Source: Bacteroidota bacterium
GTDB lineage: Bacteria; Bacteroidota; Bacteroidia; Bacteroidales; Bacteroidaceae
Length of the DNA: 59,344 nt
Reading direction: 5' to 3'
NCBI GenBank assembly: GCA_023458215.1
Contig: JAEXAJ010000133.1
Span: 1 to 59,344 of the forward strand
The stretch's first letter is position 1; every line of letters begins with the position of its first letter. A program made the position numbers and the translations under genes. This document shows, piece after piece, positions 28,201 through 34,886 of the stretch. The notes beneath the pieces were generated by a model that was given only the letters and a program-made list of their open reading frames with translations, was not told where the DNA came from and made no database searches.

Positions 28201-28293
28201 AGCCAGCCGGCGCAGTTCGTCGGCGTAAATCCTTTCTTGCGGAATAAACTTACTTGCCTCTTGCAGGAAAGCCATGTAGTTACTCTTTTCCAT
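25261..28293 (-). CDS. FAD-linked oxidase / ferredoxin / CCG-domain fusion, probable D-lactate dehydrogenase
   Basis: This 1010-residue fusion contains a PCMH-type FAD-binding domain (~40-230, PVTFRAAGTSLSGQAISDS and VMNNASGMNCGTHANS) and an FAD-oxidase C-terminal domain (~270-545, including GHALEGNFHFIINQ). Iron-sulfur motifs follow (CIECGFCEVNC ~579 and CAGDGLCSMSCP ~640), then two CCG domains (NLCCGTIWESKG, GCCGFAGDRGF). This arrangement is found in quinone-linked D-lactate and glycolate oxidases. Because MurQ releases D-lactate, oxidation of D-lactate to pyruvate is the natural role here (inference). Residues ~291-299, ~548-578 and ~733-775 are encoded by heptad-repeat DNA inserted in frame, and make the protein longer than usual. 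An alternative start is 28275. Confidence 0.88.
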   Translation of the reverse strand: MEKSNYMAFLQEASKFIPQERIYADELRRLAWGTDAGFYRLIPQIVIRSKEEDEVSQLLKLADRYHLPVTFRAAGTSLSGQAISDSILIVAGKHWEKYSISDNHEEITLQPGIIGQRVNELLAPYGRKFAPDPASVKSAMVGGIVMNNASGMNCGTHANSDKVLLSARIVLADGTLLDTGNPVSRASFEVTHRDFIRRICDLRDQVRADRDLAERIRYKYSIKNVTGLNLLPFVSFDDPFDIITHLMVGSEGTLAFLSQVTMKTEYDYPCKASAMLYFKTIKDACRAVVALKAIDNSQLVKGAELLDYKSLSSVNDPVFLRYKGEVASSVLPGVEPGDETGLTAILTETKACTPEELKQNIAAIESTLSAFETYIPVHFTDKPEEYSKYWAIRSGIFPSVGGTRQPGTTCLIEDVAFHIEDLPEATAELQQLIARHGYHDACIYGHALEGNFHFIINQSFSSPAEVKRYEDLMNDVKTLVVDKYDGSLKAEHGTGRNMAPFVRYEWGDAAFNIMKAVKELFDPKGLLNPGVIFNDDPQCHIKNFKPLPLLIDNSQLTIDNSMQHNSAANCQLSTVNCQLNKCIECGFCEVNCLSCGFTLSSRQRIVLQREISRLKQSGEDPQRLALLEKQYNYPGNQTCAGDGLCSMSCPMDINTGDLTHIIRQESLPANSPGYKAGNYAARHFAGIKSVLRPILALSDFGHSILGTKTMSTVTLGMHKILGIPLWTPAMPKPYKMKNEELRMKNSMQNESTKEGSTSQHSAVNSSFFIPHSSLNKVVYFPSCINQTMGIARKSPVEQPLVNKMISLLQKAGYEVIFPQNMENLCCGTIWESKGMLDIADRKSAELETALWEASEQGKYPVLCDQSPCLHRMRETIKKMKLYEPAEFIYTFLRDKLDFTPSDRPIAVHITCSMRKMGLADTLIALARLCSNHVVIPEEVGCCGFAGDRGFTYPELNAYALRKLRPQIEAAGISIGYSNSRTCEIGLTTHSGIPYVSIAYLVDQCTVAKSY
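25968..26095. repeat. In-frame heptad-repeat element in the flavoprotein gene (second CDS copy)
   Basis: Tracts of AATGAAG-type heptamers on the left and ATTCTTC-type heptamers on the right face each other around a centre containing GACTGCGCTG. It is wholly in frame and encodes a Lys/Asn/Ser-rich loop before VVYFPSC. Confidence 0.8.
26553..26650. repeat. In-frame heptad-repeat element in the flavoprotein gene (first CDS copy)
   Basis: CAATTGA-type heptamers flank the core GGCTGCGC on both sides in inverted order. It encodes the NSQL/CQLST-type segment directly before the first iron-sulfur cysteine motif. Confidence 0.85.
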
Positions 28294-28353
28294 CTGTGTA
28301 TTCTCCTTTTTCTATAATACGTCCCTTCTTTGCGGGTAGTTGTATTGATCTTA

Positions 28354-29592
28354 TTATTTGTATAGATAATACTTCTTTGATAGTTTGCGGAAGTTTTCGG
28401 CATCCTTGTACCAATAGTCACGTATGTCTTCCCAACGGTTGCGTGTTGAGAAGCGTTCGCGTATCTGCTTGGAACCGCTTACTTTGTCGAACATGGAGAA
28501 ACGTCCCTTGTCCGCATGGTCGAAGACGCTGCGTTCCGGATAGAGTGCGGCCACTTCCTGCATTACCAGGAATTGGATATCACTCAGCGGCGCTTTGCCG
28601 AAGTCCATAATGTGCACTTGCACGCCTTGCAGCAGTTCTCCCTGACCTACGCTGTAGAAGGGCTTCAGGTACATCGGCCTGAATACCACTCCCGGAACGT
28701 GTAGTCCGTTCAGGTTCTTGGCGAGTTTTTCGGCTTCTACCCAAGGTGCGGCAAACATCTGGAACGGAATGGTATAGCCTACGCCGATAGACATGTATCC
28801 CAGTTCGCCCAATATGCCACTGACGGGATAGAAGAATGCTGAATGTGGATGAGGAATGTGAGGAGAGGAGGGAACCCATTGCAATCCGGTCTGAGTATAG
28901 TCCATCCGGCGTTTCCAGCCTTTCATCTTTACGACTTGTAGCCGGCATTGTTCTCCATCCTTCAACATCTTCTCGCCATTCAACATTAATGCCAACTCAC
29001 CGCAAGTGAGGGCATAAAGGTACGGAATTTTAAATTGGCTGACAAAAGAAATGCAATCATCTTCCGTCAGGTTGCCTTCTATCTTCAATCCACCCACGGG
29101 GTTGGGGCGGTCCAATACGATGAACTCCTTGCCGTTTTCGGCGGCGGCTTCCATGGTCAAGCCCATCGTGCTGATGTAGGTGAAGGAGCGGCAACCGATG
29201 TCCTGGATATCATATACCAGTACATCGATGTCTTTCAACATCTCCGGTGTAGCCTTGCGCGTCTTTCCGTAGAGCGAATATACAGGAAGTCCGGTGGAGG
29301 CGTCACGGATATCTGTCACGTGGTCGCCCGCGTGTACATCGCCACGCACCCCATGTTCGGGGCCGTAGAGGGCTACAAGGTTCACATTCGGTGCTTCGTG
29401 CAAGATGTCAATCGTCGATTTCATGTGATTATCCACTCCCGTAGGATTGGTTATTAACCCTACCCGCTTACCTTCCAGGCACTTGAAGTTCTGTTCTTTC
29501 AGTACCTCTATACCCGTCTTGATTCTTATCTTTTGTGCCTGCGCTCCTAAACAGAACATGCCCAGCAACACTAATACTATATACTTCTTCAT
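28354..29592 (-). CDS. namZ: Exo-beta-N-acetylmuramidase NamZ (DUF1343), first copy
   Basis: The ATG at 29592 (MKKYIVLVLLGMFCLGAQAQ, a clean signal peptide) is preferred to one seven codons upstream. The 413-residue protein has the DUF1343 hallmarks GKRVGLITNPTGVD, YGPEHGVRGD, VLVYDIQDIGCRSFTYISTM and VLDRPNPVGG. NamZ enzymes remove MurNAc from the non-reducing ends of peptidoglycan chains or from MurNAc-GlcNAc disaccharide, in the periplasm. It lies between the AmpG-like permease and the flavoprotein gene; a second copy is at 41524-42690. Two NamZ proteins with different substrate preference are known in Tannerella forsythia. Confidence 0.9.
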   Translation of the reverse strand: MKKYIVLVLLGMFCLGAQAQKIRIKTGIEVLKEQNFKCLEGKRVGLITNPTGVDNHMKSTIDILHEAPNVNLVALYGPEHGVRGDVHAGDHVTDIRDASTGLPVYSLYGKTRKATPEMLKDIDVLVYDIQDIGCRSFTYISTMGLTMEAAAENGKEFIVLDRPNPVGGLKIEGNLTEDDCISFVSQFKIPYLYALTCGELALMLNGEKMLKDGEQCRLQVVKMKGWKRRMDYTQTGLQWVPSSPHIPHPHSAFFYPVSGILGELGYMSIGVGYTIPFQMFAAPWVEAEKLAKNLNGLHVPGVVFRPMYLKPFYSVGQGELLQGVQVHIMDFGKAPLSDIQFLVMQEVAALYPERSVFDHADKGRFSMFDKVSGSKQIRERFSTRNRWEDIRDYWYKDAENFRKLSKKYYLYK

Positions 29593-29622
29593 AACAAATA
29601 ACTTATCACTCATAACTTATCA

Positions 29623-30945
29623 CTACTTCTTCCCATATTCCGGATCTATCCTTCTGTCCGCAAAGATGGTAACGACTACTGTCGCCACACAACACGCTAT
29701 GACGAGCCAAAAGAAGTTGATATATCCTATAGCCTCCTGAATGTATCCTGCAAACATACCCGGAATCATCATGCTCAGTGCCATGAAAGCTGTGCAGATG
29801 GCATAATGGGATGTCTTGAACTCCCCTTCGGAGAAGTACATCATGTAGAGCATATAGGCTGTGAACCCGAACCCGTAGCCGAATTGTTCGATGGCAATTG
29901 CCGTTGAGATGGCAAACAGGTTTTCGGGTTGACCGATAGCTAAGTAGACAAACGTCAGGCAGGGCAGCGTCATGCAGCCTGCCATCCACCAGATGGACTT
30001 TTTGAGTCCGATGCGTGAAGCAAACAGTCCGCCGAGAATGCCGCCTGCAGTAAGGAAGATCACTCCGATAGTACCATATACAATACCTACTTCGGCAGTA
30101 GAGAGTTCCAGTCCGCCGGATTCTTTACTTGCCACGAGGAAAGGCATGCACATCTTGATAAGGAAGGCTTCGGGCAAGCGATAGAGCAACATGAACACGA
30201 TAGCCAGTATTGCTCCGGGCTTGGTGAAGTAGGTGGCAAACGTGCGGCCGAACTCTATAAAGATAGCTTTGGCACTGGCTGTGCCCGTTGCCAGGGTAGA
30301 CTTATCCGCAGCAGGGCGAGGGATGGCAAAGAGGTGATAGAAGGTCACCGCACTGAACAGAACGGCTGTAACCAGCATTGTGATTGTCCATGACAAGGGG
30401 ATATTGCTATACTTCAGTTCGATAGCACCGGCAATTGCCACGAGTACGCCTTGACCGAAAATGGATGCCAGTCGGTAGAAGGTGCTTCGGATGCCGACAA
30501 ATGCCGCTTGGTCGCTCTGCTTCAATGCCAGCATGTAGAAACCATCGGCGGCAATATCATGCGTGGCCGAAGCGAATGCCGTGATGATAAACAGCAAGAG
30601 GGTGATGCTGAACAGGCTGATAGGTGTTTGTCCGGCTGCCATAGTAGCCTCGTCGGGGCGTGGAATAGACAACGTGAGCAGGATGAATGCAACGGACATC
30701 AGTATCTGCATGGAGAGAATCCACCATCTCTTGGTTTTGATGATATCTATGAAAGGACTCCAAAAGGGTTTGATGGCCCAAGGCAGGTACAGCAGGCTGG
30801 TAAACAGTGCCATCTCGCCATTGGGTACTCCCATCTTGGCGAACATCAGTACTGAAATGTTGTTGACGATGAAGTACGGAATACCTTGTGCAAAGTATAA
30901 GGTCGGTACCCATGCCCAGGGTGAACTGTTTTTTAGGTTGTTCAT
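29623..30945 (-). CDS. ampG: AmpG-like MFS muropeptide permease
   Basis: This 440-residue 12-span major-facilitator protein starts MNNLKNSSPWAWVPTLYFAQGIPYFIVNN with the motif LYLPWAIKPFWSPFID. That is the AmpG pattern (YFAQG..P, LPWxxKxxWSP). AmpG imports GlcNAc-anhydroMurNAc and its peptides across the inner membrane. It lies 30 bases upstream of namZ and 45 bases downstream of the SpoIID gene, within the same transcription unit. Substrate range is inferred from family and context. Confidence 0.85.
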   Translation of the reverse strand: MNNLKNSSPWAWVPTLYFAQGIPYFIVNNISVLMFAKMGVPNGEMALFTSLLYLPWAIKPFWSPFIDIIKTKRWWILSMQILMSVAFILLTLSIPRPDEATMAAGQTPISLFSITLLLFIITAFASATHDIAADGFYMLALKQSDQAAFVGIRSTFYRLASIFGQGVLVAIAGAIELKYSNIPLSWTITMLVTAVLFSAVTFYHLFAIPRPAADKSTLATGTASAKAIFIEFGRTFATYFTKPGAILAIVFMLLYRLPEAFLIKMCMPFLVASKESGGLELSTAEVGIVYGTIGVIFLTAGGILGGLFASRIGLKKSIWWMAGCMTLPCLTFVYLAIGQPENLFAISTAIAIEQFGYGFGFTAYMLYMMYFSEGEFKTSHYAICTAFMALSMMIPGMFAGYIQEAIGYINFFWLVIACCVATVVVTIFADRRIDPEYGKK

Positions 30946-30990
30946 GATATGGATTGGTTTTTCTGTTTAATTATTCGTACGGCTTATCAA

Positions 30991-32355
30991 TTATTCATAC
31001 AGTTTATCAATGCTTGCATCAATATAGTAATGCAGAAGAATTGTATTATACGGATAGCCTTGTTCTCCCATTACTGCGGCGCCTATCTGGCACAGCCCTA
31101 CGCCATGTCCCCAACCGGCTCCGGTGAGGATGAAGCGTCCGGGGATGCCTTGGGACGAGATGTCTTCTTTGTCCACTACAAAAGCGGAGCTATAAAGGTG
31201 TGAGGTAGAAAGCGTGCGACGGATTTCCAGTTCCTTGCCGATGGTGAGTGTCTGCTTTGTACCTACGATTTTCAGTTTCCAAAGGCGTCCGGAAGTACCG
31301 CGGGCTATGGGGATCAGGTCGATGATTTGCCCGTAGTCCACACCCGAACGTTTCAGGATGAGGGCTGAGAGTTCGTCTTGTGTGTACGTCACTTTCCAAC
31401 GGTAGAAGTCGGTGGTTTCTTGATCGTAGTTGTTGAGAACTTGCGAAAGTATCTCTTTGTTGTTGGTGTTGCAGTAGGCGGGCGGGGTGCTTCGTATCCA
31501 GCTTTCGGCTTCCTGTTCGATGGTCAGGTCGGGCAATCCGCTGCCGGGGTGGGTGGCTTCGATGCTCAGGTCGCAGGTTTTGGGGTTGAAGATACGGAAG
31601 TCGCGTTGCTTACGGAGGTAAGAGTGGGGAGTATCTTCCCAGCAATATTGGAATTCTTCGAAAGCGCCGCCGCAGCATTTGGAGAAGCGGGCGTCGCAGA
31701 TCTTTCCGTCGGCGGTCAGCACCTGGCCGCGGGTGGCGGCAATGGCTTGCTTCACGATCTCGGTAGAGGCTCGTGTGATGCCTTGGTAGCGCTGGCAATG
31801 GTCGTCGGCACAAACGTCGAAACGGGTGTGGTCTTCACGGTCATACCAACGAATGAGTTCTTCTTCGGTCTGTGTAAAGGCGGAATAGGTGGTTTGTGTC
31901 TCTGTCAGTTCTTTGTTTTTCTGCATCTGTGCAAGCAGCCAGCTGCGTGAGATGACGGCATGGGCTTTCAGCAGTTCCAACGAGGCGGTGGCGCTCATTT
32001 CGGAGGAGATGACGCTGGTGAGGTAGTCTTCTACGTGGATGACGTTAATGCCGGTGAGCTTGCCGTTTTCGGCAATGATTTTCAGGGCACCCGGGAAGCG
32101 TTGGTCTTCCTTGCGCTCCCAATGAAAATTGATGCCGATGGTGACGTCCAGTAGCTCAAAGGCATCGGTGGCTTCATGCAGGGGTTCGAACAGAAGTTCG
32201 TCATATCGGCGTCCGTTCCAGAGTATCTTGCCTTGATCGTAGGTCACGACTTGTTTGCCGCTGATTTCGGTGTCGTCTATGCGATACGGATTTAATAAGA
32301 CAAACTCTATTTGGGGTTCGAATAGGATGCCTACATGTACTTTGGGCTCTTTCAT
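30991..32355 (-). CDS. SpoIID/LytB-domain protein without signal peptide
   Basis: The 454-residue protein has a SpoIID domain: VEDYLTSVISSEMSATASLELLKAHAVISRSW. Glu119 matches the catalytic glutamate of SpoIID lytic transglycosylases. The cysteine-rich region CADDHCQRYQG and FSKCCGGAFEEFQYC and a C-terminal GAGWGHGVGLCQIGA, also typical of the family, are present. SpoIID enzymes cut denuded glycan strands. Unlike most members this one begins MKEPKVHVGILFEPQIEF with no signal peptide or anchor, so it may work in the cytoplasm on imported fragments. It is separated by only 8 bases from the DUF4922 gene upstream. Confidence 0.85.
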   Translation of the reverse strand: MKEPKVHVGILFEPQIEFVLLNPYRIDDTEISGKQVVTYDQGKILWNGRRYDELLFEPLHEATDAFELLDVTIGINFHWERKEDQRFPGALKIIAENGKLTGINVIHVEDYLTSVISSEMSATASLELLKAHAVISRSWLLAQMQKNKELTETQTTYSAFTQTEEELIRWYDREDHTRFDVCADDHCQRYQGITRASTEIVKQAIAATRGQVLTADGKICDARFSKCCGGAFEEFQYCWEDTPHSYLRKQRDFRIFNPKTCDLSIEATHPGSGLPDLTIEQEAESWIRSTPPAYCNTNNKEILSQVLNNYDQETTDFYRWKVTYTQDELSALILKRSGVDYGQIIDLIPIARGTSGRLWKLKIVGTKQTLTIGKELEIRRTLSTSHLYSSAFVVDKEDISSQGIPGRFILTGAGWGHGVGLCQIGAAVMGEQGYPYNTILLHYYIDASIDKLYE

Positions 32356-32363
32356 ACTGCGTT

Positions 32364-33299
32364 TTATTTAATGAGTTCTTTGATACGTTGTCTCAGTTGG
32401 TGGAAGTCGGCGGGCGACAGACAAACTTCACCAAGAATCTGCCCGATGTTTTGGGCGGTGATCTTGAGGAAGTCCTTTTCTACCGGAGTGATGAACACGC
32501 CGCCTAAATCAACGGAAGCGGGACTGCTCAGCAGATTGGCTTCGCCCTCGGCCGTGTAGCAGGCGGGGCGGTGTCGGGCGCGGGGGAAGATGAACACGGT
32601 CCACTTGTCTGCTTCGTACATGGCGAGTACATTCATCATCGGTTCTTCTTCGCCGGGCTTCAGGGGCATGGCACGGTAGATAATCTCGAACAAGTCCAAG
32701 GCGGCGTTCTTATCAGCGGATTCGATGACAAGGGTGGCACGGGGGGCGTCATTCAGATACCAAAGCGAGGCTTTTCCATAATCGGCAACTTTGCCTGCCA
32801 CTTGTCCCCGCCAATCTTTCTCGATGGGCATAAAGCCTTTGTTACCTGCCTGGAAGTGGGCATGATCCGGGGCGGAAGCGCCACATCGAGGACCGTTATA
32901 GAACAGGGTATATTCGGACAATGCCTGTGCCAAGTCCAGCATATCGCCGAAGCGTACAGCGATGCGTTGGTCTACATGCTCCATCTCCGGTATCGTCAGG
33001 TGACGGGGGAAGATGGGAAAGGGGTTGACGAGGATATTGTAATGGCCTCCGAAAAGAATCCCTTTCTGTGCAGGCGGCAAGTTTGCCGGACACAGAAAAC
33101 ACTTTCTTTCCTGTATGGACTTGGCGTCTACTTTGGCTCCCGACGAGACAATGCGTGCCGGATTGAACTGTACTTTATAGGGAATACCGTTTACATTCAG
33201 TTCCTTTACCTGTACTCCTGAGAGGGCAGCGTAGTTATTGTGTGCTGTTTCCCAAGTAGACATTTGTTCGGTCAGAAGGTTGTTTATCGTTTGATTCAT
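32364..33299 (-). CDS. DUF4922 protein, GalT/HIT-like nucleotidyltransferase or phosphorylase
   Basis: This 311-residue soluble protein has two features shared with galactose-1-phosphate uridylyltransferase and related HIT-superfamily enzymes. One is a CFLCPANLP motif (Cys67, Cys70, like the zinc CxxC of GalT). The other is PDHAHFQAG (His146-x-His148-x-Gln150), the nucleotidyl-transfer HxHxQ motif. NPFPIFPRHLTIP is also GalT/Ap4A-phosphorylase-like. The biochemical role is not established. In this locus a sugar-1-phosphate uridylyl transfer or sugar-nucleotide phosphorolysis step would fit. Upstream lies a 3 x 23-base dyad array. Confidence 0.75.
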   Translation of the reverse strand: MNQTINNLLTEQMSTWETAHNNYAALSGVQVKELNVNGIPYKVQFNPARIVSSGAKVDAKSIQERKCFLCPANLPPAQKGILFGGHYNILVNPFPIFPRHLTIPEMEHVDQRIAVRFGDMLDLAQALSEYTLFYNGPRCGASAPDHAHFQAGNKGFMPIEKDWRGQVAGKVADYGKASLWYLNDAPRATLVIESADKNAALDLFEIIYRAMPLKPGEEEPMMNVLAMYEADKWTVFIFPRARHRPACYTAEGEANLLSSPASVDLGGVFITPVEKDFLKITAQNIGQILGEVCLSPADFHQLRQRIKELIK

Positions 33300-33320
33300 A
33301 CTGTTGTTTTTATTACCTTA

Positions 33321-33388
33321 CCGTCTACGTGTGTCGTAGCCGACCGTCTACGAGTGTCGTAGCTGACCGTCTACGGGTGTCGTAGCTG
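33321..33388. repeat. Three tandem 23-base units, each with a CTACG/CGTAG dyad
   Basis: Units start at 33321, 33344 and 33367. Each contains CTACG-N5-CGTAG with centres TGTGT, AGTGT and GGTGT. The third unit ends directly before the glycosyltransferase stop codon (33389-33391). The array fills the gap between the glycosyltransferase and DUF4922 genes and could form three consecutive RNA hairpins or serve as a protein-binding array. Confidence 0.85.
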
Positions 33389-34855
33389 TTACTGCTTCTT
33401 TTTATTCATTGCCACGCGTGCTTGCAACTCCCAAGTGCGGATGCGGTCTTTGTACAAATTGTGTCCGTTCATCTTCACAATATCCAGTGACGCGTCGGAA
33501 TTATCGTCCCAACGACGACAGTTATACACTACCTCGTACACTCGTCCTATCTGATACCGGCGGGAGAAGTTCAGTCCCAAGGCATAGTCTTCGCCATAGC
33601 TGGTATTGGGCACTTTGATGTCCCGCAATACCGGGGTGTAGAAGGCACGCGGAGCGCCCAGTCCGTTGATGCGCAGGGCGTTGTTGCGTCCGTTTTCCGG
33701 TGTCCATTCCTTGTGGTCGATGATGCCCGGAGCAATCATATTCATATTGAAATCCGTCATCATATAGGTACCCACCACCATGGCGCAATTCTGCTCGTAG
33801 AAGGCACGAACCATGATAGCCAGTGTTTGGTCGTGCGCATATACGTCGTCGCTGTCCAGCTGCACGGCAAACTTTCCGCACTTGGGATGGTGCACGCCCA
33901 TGTTCCAGCAACCGCCTATGCCCAAGTCAGCCCGTTCGGGGATGATATGGATGAGTCTTTCATCTGCCTTGAATTCGTCGATGGCCTCGGTGGTGCCGTC
34001 CGTTGAGTGGTTGTCGATGACGATCAGATTAAACTTGAAATTCGTCTTCTGACTCAATACCGATTGGATGGCATCGCGAATCGTACGGATACGGTTGCGT
34101 ACCGGAATGATGACCGATGCTTCATATTCAAAGTTACCGGCGGAGAATTCTATCTTCTCGAACTCAGGAGCCAGATAGCCGCCAATTTCTTTCAGGTGCT
34201 CGGTGCATGCCGCTTCCATCTCGATCTGGCGGTCACGGTTCTTCGGATCCACGTAGTCGAATATCTTCTCGCCGCTCTTGCGCGTGTCGTTCTCTACTTC
34301 GCTGTACAGATATTCGTTGATGTGTACCAAATCCGCTTTTTGGCTTAGTTTCAGGCGCAGGTCATAAAGGCCGGCGAAGTTGTAATCGGACTTCATGCGT
34401 CCGGCAGCTTCTTTGAACTTCTTGGCGTCGAACAACAGTACCGAACCGAAATTGAAATCATCTCTCAGCGAACCGAATTGATAATCGATCACCGGGGCGT
34501 TGGTTTGCTTGCCGTCCGCTATCTGATAATGGTCGGCATACACCATACCGGCTTTGGAATCTTCGAGAATATGTATCATACGTTCCAAGGCAAACAGACC
34601 CATTTCGAGAGTGGTCTCTTTGGTGTAGAGCAAGATGTAATCTCCTTTTGCCGTTGCTGCCACGGCATGCATGGTTGCGCTGCTGTTAGGCATGTCCACA
34701 AACAACACCTCGCAGTCCGGCAATTCCGATTTTAACGAAGCGTTGGTGGTTATTAAGCGGATCTCCCCTACAAGTCCCGTAGCTTGGAGTCCTTTTACTG
34801 TTTTCTCTACTTGGTCTTTTCCTGCGTAAGGAAGAAAGCAACTGATTGTCTTCAT
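33389..34855 (-). CDS. Family 2 glycosyltransferase (GT-A fold)
   Basis: The start at 34855 (MKTISCFLPYAGKDQVEKTVKG) is preferred over an ATG seven codons upstream because of the start context. There are two GT-A-like halves: an N-terminal part (~1-200), and a C-terminal GT2 domain with ASVIIPVRNRIRTIRDAIQSVLSQ, VIDNHSTDGT and the metal-binding VQLDSDDVY. No signal peptide or membrane span is seen, so it is probably cytoplasmic and uses nucleotide sugars. The acceptor is unknown. Its place inside a catabolic muropeptide locus is unexpected; it may link salvaged sugars to glycan synthesis or be only co-transcribed. Confidence 0.8.
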   Translation of the reverse strand: MKTISCFLPYAGKDQVEKTVKGLQATGLVGEIRLITTNASLKSELPDCEVLFVDMPNSSATMHAVAATAKGDYILLYTKETTLEMGLFALERMIHILEDSKAGMVYADHYQIADGKQTNAPVIDYQFGSLRDDFNFGSVLLFDAKKFKEAAGRMKSDYNFAGLYDLRLKLSQKADLVHINEYLYSEVENDTRKSGEKIFDYVDPKNRDRQIEMEAACTEHLKEIGGYLAPEFEKIEFSAGNFEYEASVIIPVRNRIRTIRDAIQSVLSQKTNFKFNLIVIDNHSTDGTTEAIDEFKADERLIHIIPERADLGIGGCWNMGVHHPKCGKFAVQLDSDDVYAHDQTLAIMVRAFYEQNCAMVVGTYMMTDFNMNMIAPGIIDHKEWTPENGRNNALRINGLGAPRAFYTPVLRDIKVPNTSYGEDYALGLNFSRRYQIGRVYEVVYNCRRWDDNSDASLDIVKMNGHNLYKDRIRTWELQARVAMNKKKQ

Positions 34856-34886
34856 ATCAATAGTATTATTTTTCAATTCTTAATTC

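Noticed and set aside
25261..28293. Assembly errors as the cause of the odd loops in the flavoprotein
   Set aside because: The frame stays open through three separate repeat tracts, and similar tracts occur in frame in other genes and intact between genes, which favours real insertions.
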